A stretch of DNA of 64,000 bases from Kistimonas sp964291485. Lineage in GTDB: Bacteria; Pseudomonadota; Gammaproteobacteria; Pseudomonadales; Endozoicomonadaceae. The stretch lies in the NCBI GenBank assembly GCA_964291485.2, contig OZ220224.1, forward strand, positions 2,108,001 to 2,172,000. Reading direction: 5' to 3'. Shown piece by piece: positions 52,671-60,443 of this stretch (positions within the stretch are counted from its first letter, which is position 1; the number at the start of each line of letters is the position of its first letter). A model generated the notes under the pieces. The model made no database searches. It had not been told where the DNA came from and saw only the letters and a list, made by a program, of their open reading frames with translations. The translations under genes were made by a program, and so were the position numbers.

Positions 52671-53117
52671 TCAGTCTTCAACAATCCGGTAAACCCGTTC
52701 TTTACCTTCGGGCTTGTCCGATGAGATATTCAGACCCAGTCGTTTTTTGAGGGTGCCTGCCAAGGTTCCCCTTACCGTATGTTGTTGCCAGCCGGTGGCA
52801 TGCATCATTTCGGCAATGGTGGCACCCTCGTTTCGTCTCAGTAGCTCTACCAATGTATGGAGCTTGGTACCGGCACGGGTAACCGGTTTTTTCTCATCGT
52901 CTTCTGACAGTTCAACCCCGATGGCCTGTCGTCCTTCCGGTGTCAGGGAGTAATTGATCCAGTTTTTGCAGGTCTTGGCTCTCAAGAGCCCCCGTTTGAT
53001 CAGACTCTCGAGCACTTTTTTCCGGGCGCCACCGCGCAGCGGGATATCCTGGGCGGTCAGGTGACCATTGCCGTGGATCAGTTGCAGGATATGAGTCTGG
53101 GTATCTGTCAGTTTCAT
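52671..53117 (-). CDS. DUF3489-family protein
   Basis: These 148 residues have an N-terminal winged-helix-like part (LTDTQTHILQLIHGNGHLTAQDIP...LIKRGLLRAK) and a C-terminal DUF3489 helix-turn-helix (LVELLRRNEGATIAEMMHATGWQQHTVRGTLAGTLKKRLGL). It converges with the zinc-finger gene, the stops being 3 bases apart. Such proteins are common in prophages next to terminase genes and are likely regulators. Confidence 0.85.
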   Translation of the reverse strand: MKLTDTQTHILQLIHGNGHLTAQDIPLRGGARKKVLESLIKRGLLRAKTCKNWINYSLTPEGRQAIGVELSEDDEKKPVTRAGTKLHTLVELLRRNEGATIAEMMHATGWQQHTVRGTLAGTLKKRLGLNISSDKPEGKERVYRIVED

Positions 53118-53140
53118 GGCGTCTCTCCTTGTTGCCGTGG

Positions 53141-53338
53141 TTAATCAGGCCAATTGGCCAGTGCGTCTTCAAGATCCTCTGCCAGACGGGCAATGGTGCC
53201 AACATGGCTCCAGTCACACTCCTCCGGTGAGGGCATGGTGAAATGGTTGACCCGCAGATCGATGAGCTTTGATGCGAGCGTGTCAATGCGGTGCAGATGC
53301 ATGAGCAGGGCTTCTTCAATAGCGTCTTGCCGGTTCAT
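53141..53338 (-). CDS. Small hypothetical phage protein
   Basis: This 65-residue helical protein (NRQDAIEEALLMHLHRIDTLASKLIDLR...) has an acidic end (LAEDLEDALANWPD). AGGAC nine bases before ATG 53338 sets the start. It lies 23 bases upstream of the DUF3489 gene on the same strand and forms a leftward pair with it. No function is recognised. Confidence 0.65.
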   Translation of the reverse strand: MNRQDAIEEALLMHLHRIDTLASKLIDLRVNHFTMPSPEECDWSHVGTIARLAEDLEDALANWPD

Positions 53339-53475
53339 GGTTGATGTCCTGTTCAGGATGCGTTGTAACCATGAAGGCTTCGAAATCACTATTTAGCAAG
53401 TCATAAATTCCAGTAAAAACAATAGGATAGGGTTGTATCGCAAGTTTTCAGGCTGCTGCGGGAGGAATGGGGCCG

Positions 53476-53982
53476 ATGGCGTTGGTTTCACAATCCGAGT
53501 TTGCCAAACGCAATGGCTGGTCCCGGCAGTATGTCAACAAACTCGTGCGTCAAGGGCGGATAACCCTCGACAATGGCAAAGTCAATGAAGCCGCCGCTTT
53601 ACAGGCGCTGCAAGCCGAAGAAGAGCCTTCTACAGTGCTCAGACAATCCAGTCCGGAAAAGCCAGCACAGGGGCCGGTCGTAGCGCCTGTGCCAGCAGAA
53701 GGGCGCGCCCCAGTGGATTATCTTACGGCCCGCACGATGCGTGAGGCCTATCGCGCCAAGATGGCCCGGATGGAGTATGAGCAGAAGCAGGGGAAACTGA
53801 CGGATGCGGCTCAGGTCCGCGAGGATGCGTTTCAGGCGGGGCGCATTGTACGTGACGCCATTATGGGGTTGCCAGATCGTCTGGCTGATGTACTGGCAGC
53901 CGAAAATGATCCGGCCAATATACAGCGATTGTTGCGTGACGAGCTTGAAGTGGCGCTTGAACGTCTAGCGGAAAGAACTTAG
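53476..53982 (+). CDS. Small terminase subunit (Nu1-like)
   Basis: This 168-residue protein has an N-terminal winged helix (VSQSEFAKRNGWSRQYVNKLVRQGRITLDNGKVNEAAALQAL), as in lambda Nu1, then a proline-rich linker. A helical part follows (AYRAKMARMEYEQKQGKLTDAAQVREDAFQAGRIVRDAIMGLPDRLADVLAAE). It recognises phage DNA for packaging and recruits the large subunit at 56439. ATG 53476 has GGGAGGA ten bases upstream. An earlier ATG at 53467 would abut that site. Confidence 0.88.
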   Translation: MALVSQSEFAKRNGWSRQYVNKLVRQGRITLDNGKVNEAAALQALQAEEEPSTVLRQSSPEKPAQGPVVAPVPAEGRAPVDYLTARTMREAYRAKMARMEYEQKQGKLTDAAQVREDAFQAGRIVRDAIMGLPDRLADVLAAENDPANIQRLLRDELEVALERLAERT

Positions 53983-54021
53983 CGCTGGAACCGGCGGCTA
54001 GAAGGCAGGACTGGAAACAGG

Positions 54022-54119
54022 GTGACCGTTCGGATGAAGGGTCTTCAGAGGTGCCCCTCTCATCGACACCTGGCACCCAGCATTTAAGCTACCCAGAGCG
54101 GTGGAGCCGAAACGGTCGC
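54022..54119 (+). ncRNA. Phage structured element, copy A
   Basis: The outer stem GACCGTTCGG (54024-54033) pairs with CCGAAACGGTC (54107-54117), with one bulged A. Inside are ATGA/TCAT (54034-54037, 54060-54063), CTGG/CCAG (54070-54073, 54093-54096), a small AGC/GCT hairpin and the invariant GGAGCC (54103-54108). The same fold appears in copies B, C and D. Orientation is taken from the shared direction of all copies with the late genes. Confidence 0.65.
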
Positions 54120-54164
54120 AGGGAGTTTATCAAAATTTGCAACTTCTTTGAATGTTGTGAGGAA

Positions 54165-54262
54165 GTGGCTGTTTCGGATGAGGAGTCTTCAGAGGCGCCC
54201 CTCTCATCAACCCTGGTGCCCAGCATTTAAGCTACCCAGAGCAATGGAGCCGAAACAGTTGC
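54165..54262 (+). ncRNA. Phage structured element, copy B
   Basis: A 13-bp outer stem (54165-54177 with 54250-54262) has core CTGTTTCGG/CCGAAACAG. Inner ATGA/TCAT, CTGG (54213-54216) with CCAG (54236-54239), an AGC/GCT hairpin and GGAGCC (54246-54251) are conserved. It is closest to copy A but differs in the outer stem while keeping pairing. Confidence 0.68.
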
Positions 54263-54359
54263 TTGCAACTTATCATTTTCTTGGCAGAAAACAAGATACC
54301 TAAAATGTGAACACAGGCTGAGAACAGATGACAAAACTGTAGGAAGGTTGTCTGTTGGA

Positions 54360-54458
54360 CCGACTCGGATGAAGGCATTGCAAGGCTGCCCTCTCATCGT
54401 GACTTGAAGCCCCGCCATTCTTCACAGAACGCTCACCAAGGCGATGGAGCCGAGTCGG
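54360..54458 (+). ncRNA. Phage structured element, copy C
   Basis: The outer stem CCGACTCGG (54360-54368) with CCGAGTCGG (54450-54458) carries compensatory changes against copy B at three pairs. The inner stem is CTTG (54403-54406) with CAAG (54437-54440), again compensatory. The small hairpin is TTC/GAA. ATGA, TCATC and GGAGCC are kept. Confidence 0.68.
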
Positions 54459-54518
54459 CGGTTTGCACACTATCAACGGCTCAAACTGAAATCAATTTCA
54501 TGAACATCGTATGAAAAA

Positions 54519-54740
54519 CTAAGGGGCTAGAGGAAAACCAAATTGAGAGTGATTTGGGCTTGATCTCCGGCGAGGCTTCCGAGGCCGCATGGCGATGGTT
54601 TGTAAGGCCTGTTCCCGAGGCAACACCTGATAGATGCTGCGGTAATAGGCTGATTCAATGGCCTCTCGGGTCAGAGGGTTAAGTGTCACGCCGATGCGTT
54701 TAAGATAGGCAACCATATGACAGTGTGTCGGTTTACCCAT
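54519..54740 (-). CDS. Small basic hypothetical protein
   Basis: This 73-residue protein (MGKPTHCHMVAYLKRIGVTLNP..., then REAIESAYYRSIYQVLPREQALQTIAMRPRKPRRR) ends in a strongly basic stretch. AAGGA lies about ten bases before ATG 54740. It is transcribed against the late genes, after the tandem structured elements. No function is recognised. Confidence 0.55.
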   Translation of the reverse strand: MGKPTHCHMVAYLKRIGVTLNPLTREAIESAYYRSIYQVLPREQALQTIAMRPRKPRRRSSPNHSQFGFPLAP

Positions 54741-55090
54741 GGTCTTTCATCCTTCTACATAAAGAAAACCCTGCTCGCGCAGGGCATCAGGCCGGTTCGG
54801 GGCGATTCTTGTTGTTGACGTTTTTGTTATTGTCAGCCCCTCAAGATGGCCATCCATGACCGTATTATCTTTCCCTGAAATCGAAGCCGTATTGATTTGC
54901 GGCAAGGGTTAATACGTATTTGTATAGGTGCATCCTGCATGCCAAAAAACTTTCTGGCCCGTCAGTCGTAGTCTGTAGCGAAATCGGGTGTTTTAGGTGG
55001 TATGCACCAAAGCCGGATTAGTGACAGGGATATGATGCTGCTGTCACGGAAAGAAACTCGTGGTAACAGTCAACAGACGTTTGTTCCAAT
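54741..55090. other. Intergenic region before the tail-fibre-like genes
   Basis: No gene is visible. It holds a TGACAG...CTGTCA inverted repeat around 55021-55046. It presumably contains promoters for the divergent genes on both sides. Confidence 0.4.
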
Positions 55091-55108
55091 TCAGGGAAGA
55101 CTGACGAT

Positions 55109-55711
55109 ATGGCCAATATTATTCGCATCAAGCGTAGCCAGGTGACCGGTGCTCCTACGGCATTAGAGGAAGGTGAACTGGCTTACTCGGAAGCCTCGGG
55201 GCAGCTCTTTATTGGCGCCAGTGGTGACACGGTTATCGTCATTGGTGGTTTTGCCGACCACGACAAACTGGCCTCTATTGAAACCGGAGCCAACAACTAC
55301 ACATTGCCTGCTGCGACCACTACAACCCTGGGCGGCATCAAGGCAGGCTCCGGCTTACTGGTTGATGTCGATGGTGTGCTGACCCTCGATGGTGCGTCTG
55401 GCATCACGGAATCCCAGGTTGACAGCAAAATTGCCGATGCCATCAATGCGCTGGTGAGTGGTGCCCCCGCTGCACTGGATACGCTGAACGAGTTGGCTGT
55501 CGCATTACAGGGGAATGACAGCGAGATTGCTTCGTTGGTAACCAGTGTTTCCGGGAAGCTGGCTAAAAGTGCTAACTTGTCAGATCTTGCCGATGCTGCA
55601 GCGGCGCGTACCAATCTCGGTCTGGACGATATGGCGCAGCAAAACGCCGGTGCTGTGGCGATTACCGGCGGCACCATCAATGGCGTAACCCTGGATGGGG
55701 GCAGCTTCTGA
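55109..55711 (+). CDS. Tail-fibre-like phage structural protein
   Basis: This 200-residue protein has an N-terminal domain IRIKRSQVTGAPTALEEGELAYSEASGQLFIG, a motif repeated in phage fibre and tropism-determinant proteins. Low-complexity Ala/Thr/Gly segments follow, with TTLGGIKAGSGL, LAKSANLSDLADAAAARTNLGL and GGTINGVTLDGG typical of fibre shafts. It probably forms part of a host-contact fibre. Its location between small and large terminase genes is unusual. AGGGAAGA precedes the ATG. Confidence 0.78.
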   Translation: MANIIRIKRSQVTGAPTALEEGELAYSEASGQLFIGASGDTVIVIGGFADHDKLASIETGANNYTLPAATTTTLGGIKAGSGLLVDVDGVLTLDGASGITESQVDSKIADAINALVSGAPAALDTLNELAVALQGNDSEIASLVTSVSGKLAKSANLSDLADAAAARTNLGLDDMAQQNAGAVAITGGTINGVTLDGGSF

Positions 55712-55712
55712 G

Positions 55713-56435
55713 ATGGCGGGTATTCAGCTCAGGCGTTCAGCATCGCCGGGTGCTGTTCCGGCGAGTCTTCAGGAAGGGGAACTCGCCATCAACACGGCTG
55801 ATGGCAAGCTCTATGCCCATGTGTCGGGGCAGGTGGTTGTCATTGGTAGTGTGTCGTTTATTGACGATGCGCCGGCCGATGGCGGGCAGTATGTTCGTCA
55901 GGACAACGGCTGGCAGCCCGCTGCGGCCGGTGGTGGCGACTGGACCTTGCTGGCAACCGGTAACTTTCCGGCCGGCAATGCCGAGTATGTTTTTCCGGTG
56001 ACCTTCAGCAGTGAGTACAGTTTGTACAAGCTGATGTTGCTCAATGTTGCCTGCGATGGCAGTTCCAACACCCAGATGGAATTATTGGCCAGCAGTGACG
56101 GGAGTACCTGGCAGACCGGAAGCTTTGATTACAAGTACCGGTTTAACGACACCACCCAGTCCTCTTCATCGACCACTACTAACAAACTGGCCCTGACCAG
56201 TAATGCCCTTGGCAAAAGCGGTGCGGTGTGTGCCGAATTAACCGTGTTTGCGCCGACGGCGATTGCGCCAACCCGGATTGGTATGCAGGTCTGGCACGAG
56301 GATAACAGCGGTAATCCCGAAGCCACTTTGGGGCACGGTATTGTCCGGGCAGCAGCGCCGGTGCAGGCGTTGAAGATGCGTTTGACCCATGCGCCCTTTG
56401 GTTCCGGTGAGATCAGGGTTTATGGCATCCGGTAA
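55713..56435 (+). CDS. Second tail-fibre-like protein
   Basis: This 240-residue protein starts with the same motif as its neighbour (IQLRRSASPGAVPASLQEGELAINTADGKLYAH). It then has a strand-rich C-terminal domain rich in Ser/Thr (WTLLATGNFPAGNAEYVF..., DGSTWQTGSFDYKYRF) that may bind carbohydrate. It begins one base after the preceding stop, so the two are co-translated. The shared N-terminal motif suggests duplication with replacement of the tip domain. Confidence 0.75.
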   Translation: MAGIQLRRSASPGAVPASLQEGELAINTADGKLYAHVSGQVVVIGSVSFIDDAPADGGQYVRQDNGWQPAAAGGGDWTLLATGNFPAGNAEYVFPVTFSSEYSLYKLMLLNVACDGSSNTQMELLASSDGSTWQTGSFDYKYRFNDTTQSSSSTTTNKLALTSNALGKSGAVCAELTVFAPTAIAPTRIGMQVWHEDNSGNPEATLGHGIVRAAAPVQALKMRLTHAPFGSGEIRVYGIR

Positions 56436-56438
56436 ATC

Positions 56439-58292
56439 ATGACCAACAGTCCTTGGTTCAATGGTTTTTTCACCGGCTTGAAACCTGATACCCGTATGAC
56501 CGTCTCGGAGTGGTCAGACCAGCACCGGATCCTGCCCATGAAAGCGGCCAAGGAAGCGGGTCGCTGGCGTACGGCAAGGACACCCTATCTGAAGGAGATC
56601 ATGGATGCCCTGAGTCCGTCGTCTTCTGTCGAGCGGGTGGCGTTCATGAAAGGCGCCCAGGTAGGTGGCACCGAGTGTGGCAATAACTGGCTTGGGTACG
56701 TCATTCATCATACCCCGGGGCCAATGCTCTATGTATTGCCGACACTGGATATGGCCAAGCGAACCTCGAAGCAGCGCATTGCACCGATGATCGAGGAGAT
56801 GCCCATCCTGCGTGACCGCGTAAAAGACCCCAGGAGCCGGAATTCGGGCAATACCCAGATGGTGAAGGAGTTTCCCAACGGGGTGTTGATCATTACCGGG
56901 GCCAACTCCGCCACCGGACTGCGCTCCATGCCAGCAAGGTTTCTGTTTCTGGATGAGGTAGACGCCTACGAAGACGATGTGGACGGCGAGGGCAGTCCCA
57001 TCAATCTGGCCATCAAGCGAACCGCGACGTTTTCACGCAATCGCAAGATCTTCATGGTCTCCACCCCGAACATTGCCGGGGCCAGCAAGATCGAATCGGC
57101 TTACCAGGCCTCTGACCAGCGTCGCTTTTATGTGCCCTGCACCGAATGTGGACACAAACAACCCATCGAATGGGCGCAGATCCGCTTTGAAGACAAAGAC
57201 CCGGATACTGCCAGTTTTGAATGCATCCGCTGTGGTCAGCGGATGCGTGAGCATGACAAGCCGAAACTGTTGTCAGGTGGTGAATGGGTTGCAGAAAACC
57301 CGGAGGCTGGCAGCAAGATCAGAGGTTATCACCTGAGTTCCCTCTACAGTCCTAACGGCTGGTACAGCTGGCGAGATGCGGTGGCGGATTTTCTCGCGGC
57401 CAAAGACGATCCGGTACTGCTCAAGGACTGGACCAATACCGTATTGGGAGAAACCTGGCAGGAAGCCGGTGAAACAGTAGACCATGAGCTGTTGTACCAG
57501 CGTCGTGAACATTATCCGGCTCCCGTTCCCTGGTCAGTGGAAGTATTGACCGCTGGCATTGATGTACAGGATGACCGTGTGGAGTTTGAGGTCGTCGGCT
57601 GGGGCGCAGGTGAGGAAAGCTGGTCAATTGACTACGTGCGTCTTTATGGTGATCTCAGCCGCCCGGAAATCTGGCAGATATTGGCCGACAAGCTTCGGCA
57701 GTCGTATCGACGGGACGATGGTGTATTGATGAATCTGGCCCAAGTCTGCATGGATTCCGGCGGGCATTTCACCGATGAAGCTTACGCCTTTAGCCGCAAG
57801 CTGGGCATTGACTGGCTGATTCCCATCAAGGGGGCGTCACAAGCCGGGAAGGCCATTGCCACCTTTCCTAAGACCCGCAACCGCAAAGGTGTGTACCTCA
57901 CTCTGGTGGGCACGGATACAGCCAAGGAACTTATCTACCAACGCTACCGAATCCAGGAACCCGGTGCCGGCTATTGCCACTGGCCGGTCAAAGAGTGCTT
58001 TGATGAAGATTACTTCAAGCAGGCGACGGCAGAGGAAAAGATCCGCAAATACAAACATGGCGTCGCCCATTTTGAGTGGGATGCCAAAAAGCGTCGTAAC
58101 GAAGCACTGGATTGCCGGGTCTATGCCCTGACGGCCGTCAGGATCCTGCAACAACACCGGGGACTGGATCTGGAACAGCTGGCACTCAACCGGCCTGTGC
58201 CGGAATCCTGCGAAGAAGTGCAGGAAACGCCAGCACCATCACTGGAAAATCGGCCACGTCGCATCAGTCGCAGCAGCTACCTCAACGGATAA
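56439..58292 (+). CDS. Large terminase subunit (lambda GpA type)
   Basis: This 617-residue packaging ATPase/nuclease has a Walker A-like KGAQVGGTE at 71-79 and Walker B FLFLDEVDAYE with Asp172-Glu173. A zinc-binding segment shows CTECGHKQ and CIRCGQ. The nuclease domain starts AGIDVQDDRVEFEVVGWG and includes CMDSGGHFTDEAY. It cuts and translocates phage DNA into proheads through the portal. It is complete and ends 4 bases before the gpW-like gene. Confidence 0.95.
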   Translation: MTNSPWFNGFFTGLKPDTRMTVSEWSDQHRILPMKAAKEAGRWRTARTPYLKEIMDALSPSSSVERVAFMKGAQVGGTECGNNWLGYVIHHTPGPMLYVLPTLDMAKRTSKQRIAPMIEEMPILRDRVKDPRSRNSGNTQMVKEFPNGVLIITGANSATGLRSMPARFLFLDEVDAYEDDVDGEGSPINLAIKRTATFSRNRKIFMVSTPNIAGASKIESAYQASDQRRFYVPCTECGHKQPIEWAQIRFEDKDPDTASFECIRCGQRMREHDKPKLLSGGEWVAENPEAGSKIRGYHLSSLYSPNGWYSWRDAVADFLAAKDDPVLLKDWTNTVLGETWQEAGETVDHELLYQRREHYPAPVPWSVEVLTAGIDVQDDRVEFEVVGWGAGEESWSIDYVRLYGDLSRPEIWQILADKLRQSYRRDDGVLMNLAQVCMDSGGHFTDEAYAFSRKLGIDWLIPIKGASQAGKAIATFPKTRNRKGVYLTLVGTDTAKELIYQRYRIQEPGAGYCHWPVKECFDEDYFKQATAEEKIRKYKHGVAHFEWDAKKRRNEALDCRVYALTAVRILQQHRGLDLEQLALNRPVPESCEEVQETPAPSLENRPRRISRSSYLNG

Positions 58293-58296
58293 CACA

Positions 58297-58497
58297 ATGA
58301 TCAGCCAGGAAGAATACGACGCACTCAAGCGGGCCGTACTGCTTCGTGATACCCGTACAGTGGAGTTTGAGGGGCGCAAGGTGGAATACGCCAGTTTCAG
58401 CGAAATGGAGCGACGTTTGCACGCCATAGAACGTGAATTGGCCAGGCAGATTAAGCGACCACGACAGTATGGGGTTTATAGCAAAAGCAGGTCATAA
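58297..58497 (+). CDS. Head-tail joining protein, gpW-like
   Basis: This 66-residue protein (ISQEEYDALKRAVLLRDTRTVEFEGRKVEYASFSEMERRLHAIERELA) has the helix-strand-strand-helix layout of the lambda gpW family and sits between large terminase and portal genes, as in lambda. It would act as a head-completion protein under the portal. Confidence 0.88.
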   Translation: MISQEEYDALKRAVLLRDTRTVEFEGRKVEYASFSEMERRLHAIERELARQIKRPRQYGVYSKSRS

Positions 58498-58502
58498 GGG
58501 AG

Positions 58503-58602
58503 CTCTCTCCAGATGAACATGATTCTGGGCTCATATTCTCATTGTGATCTGGAGGCCCGGTTGGTTTTTTACAACACGCCAGGGCAATGGAGCCGGAGAG
58601 AA
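58503..58602 (+). ncRNA. Phage structured element, copy D
   Basis: The outer stem TCTCTCC (58504-58510) pairs with GGAGAGA (58595-58601), a different stem sequence from copies A-C. ATGA (58513-58516), CTGG (58549-58552) with CCAG (58579-58582), a GTTG/CAAC hairpin and GCAATGGAGCC (58584-58594) are conserved. It lies between the gpW-like and portal genes, 4.1 kb from copy C. Confidence 0.65.
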
Positions 58603-58684
58603 AAGTGATTTTCTGAATTACTTAATCAGAGGTCAATAGGGGCACATGGTCATATGGAGTGATTCTGTGTGCCTTTGTATCGCT

Positions 58685-58888
58685 TTATCGCCACAGATTC
58701 AGAATCACAGTCAGTATCAAACTCACCAGAATCATGGATGTAATGGGAATAAACACCTGGGATCGCTCACCACGGAAATGCAGGTCGCCGGGCAGATGCC
58801 CAAACCATTTCAGTAGTCCCGGCGCAAAGTGCAGAACCAGGCCTATGCCCAGAAAGATTAACCCGACAACGATAAGCCATTTTGCCAT
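58685..58888 (-). CDS. DUF2905-family small membrane protein
   Basis: This 67-residue protein has two hydrophobic segments (WLIVVGLIFLGIGLVLHFA and VFIPITSMILVSLILTVILNLW) flanking LKWFGHLPGDLHFRGERSQ, the signature of DUF2905. The family is usually chromosomal. Here it lies on the opposite strand inside the head-gene operon, so it is an accessory gene. Possible roles include membrane alteration or exclusion of other phages; neither is shown. Confidence 0.88.
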   Translation of the reverse strand: MAKWLIVVGLIFLGIGLVLHFAPGLLKWFGHLPGDLHFRGERSQVFIPITSMILVSLILTVILNLWR

Positions 58889-58937
58889 GGAAGCACCTCT
58901 TGGCTCTGTTTGTGATCTTAGACAAGGAACGTCCTGA

Positions 58938-60443
58938 TTGATTGCATGGATCCGCCAGAAATGGCAACAGAAAATTCAGCAAGCGGTGAATCTGGCTTAT
59001 ACCTCGGCAGGTCGTGGTCGTCGCAGCCAGGGATGGAGCGCGCCACAATCCGGTCCCAATAATGCCCTGACCGGGAATCTGGGCACCCTGATTAATCGCA
59101 GTCGGGCGGCAATCCGCAACGATCCCTGGGCAGCGAGTGGGTTAGATAAACTGGTATCGAATATTGTTGGCACTGGTATTAAACCCAAGTCAGAGGCCAC
59201 TGACGACAGTGTTCGAAGGGATTTACAGCAGCTGTTTCTGGACTGGACCGATGAGTCCGATGCTGATGGGCAACTGGATTTCTACGGCCAGCAAAGCCTT
59301 GCCGCCAGGGCCATGCTCGAAGCCGGCGAGTGTTTTATCCGTCTCCGGCCCCGACGACCAGAAGATGGATTGTCGGTACCGCTGCAGCTACAACTGCTGG
59401 AAGCGGAGTTTGTCCCTTGGGATTACAACGATGACCTGAAAAACGGCCACGCCATCCGGGCCGGTATTGAGCTGGATAAACTGGGGCGCCGGGTGGCCTA
59501 TTGGATGCACAAGACCCATCCGCACGATTACACCATTCTGGATACAGCTAATCTCCGTCGTATTCCGGCAGAAGAGGTGTTGCATCTCTATGAGCCGTTA
59601 AGGCCAGGACAGCTACGGGGCCAGCCGGTGCTGACCCAGGTGCTGTTGCGGATGCACCACCTGGACAAGTTTGATGATGCCACATTGCTCAGGCAGGAGA
59701 TCGCCAACCTGTTTACAGGCTTTATCACCAAACCGGCGCCAGAGCAGGAGCGGGTGGATCCGCTGACCGGACGCCCCATTGTTTACGATCTGCAGGGTGT
59801 ACCCATGGTGGGAATGGAACCGGGCACCATGCAGGAGCTATCACCCGGAGAAGAAATTGTTTTTAACACACCGCCGGGGGCGGCCAGTGATTATCCCGAT
59901 TTTATCCGGCAGCAGCTGATGGCGGTGTCGGCAGGCATTGGCCTTCCCTATGAACTCCTATCGGGAGATATGAAAGGCGTCAGTGACCGGGCACTTCGCG
60001 TGGTGCTCAATGAGTTTCGTCGCCGGATCCAGCAGTTGCAGCACAACCAACTGGTGTTCCAGCTGTGTCGCCCTGTTTGGAATCGTTGGCTGGAGCTGGC
60101 GGTGCTATCAGGCGCTATTTCAGCACCGAACTATCACAACAAGCCCAACGACTATCGCCGGGTGAAATGGATTCCCCATGGCTGGGCCTACATCCATCCG
60201 GTGCAGGATATGCAGGCTCAGGCACAGGCGGTCCGCAATGGTTTCAAATCCCGCTCGGAAGTAGTTTCCGAGCAGGGGTATGACAGCGAGCAGGTCGATG
60301 CGGAAATGGCCGCAGACAACCGTCGTGCGGATGCGCTGGCGTTGCAATACGACAGCGATGCCCGGCAACCAGAAACACCGCAACCCGAACAACCATTATC
60401 CGAGTCACTCAAGGAAGAACCCGTCGATGAGTCGAACCAATAA
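58938..60443 (+). CDS. Phage portal protein (lambda family)
   Basis: This 501-residue portal forms the ring through which DNA enters the head. Family features are SRAAIRNDPWAASGLDKLVSNIVGTGIKPK near the N-terminus, EAEFVPWD, YLGQ-like RRVAYWMH, HLYEPLRPGQLRGQPVL and LPYELLSGDMKGVSDRALRVVLNEFRR. The start is TTG with AAGGA upstream, since no ATG is available. The end overlaps the protease gene by 17 bases. Confidence 0.93.
   Translation: MIAWIRQKWQQKIQQAVNLAYTSAGRGRRSQGWSAPQSGPNNALTGNLGTLINRSRAAIRNDPWAASGLDKLVSNIVGTGIKPKSEATDDSVRRDLQQLFLDWTDESDADGQLDFYGQQSLAARAMLEAGECFIRLRPRRPEDGLSVPLQLQLLEAEFVPWDYNDDLKNGHAIRAGIELDKLGRRVAYWMHKTHPHDYTILDTANLRRIPAEEVLHLYEPLRPGQLRGQPVLTQVLLRMHHLDKFDDATLLRQEIANLFTGFITKPAPEQERVDPLTGRPIVYDLQGVPMVGMEPGTMQELSPGEEIVFNTPPGAASDYPDFIRQQLMAVSAGIGLPYELLSGDMKGVSDRALRVVLNEFRRRIQQLQHNQLVFQLCRPVWNRWLELAVLSGAISAPNYHNKPNDYRRVKWIPHGWAYIHPVQDMQAQAQAVRNGFKSRSEVVSEQGYDSEQVDAEMAADNRRADALALQYDSDARQPETPQPEQPLSESLKEEPVDESNQ

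Noticed and set aside
54227..54418. Minus-strand 63-codon frame across structured copies B and C
   Set aside because: It runs through conserved stems, has no ribosome site and has no protein-like conservation between copies.
54022..54458. Tandem elements considered as hammerhead or HDV-like ribozymes
   Set aside because: The ATGA and GCCGAAAC pieces recall hammerhead cores, but CUGAUGA is not present in any copy and copy D lacks GAAAC. No HDV pseudoknot could be drawn.
58659..58937. Plus-strand frame over the DUF2905 gene
   Set aside because: It is a shadow of a clearly recognisable minus-strand membrane protein.
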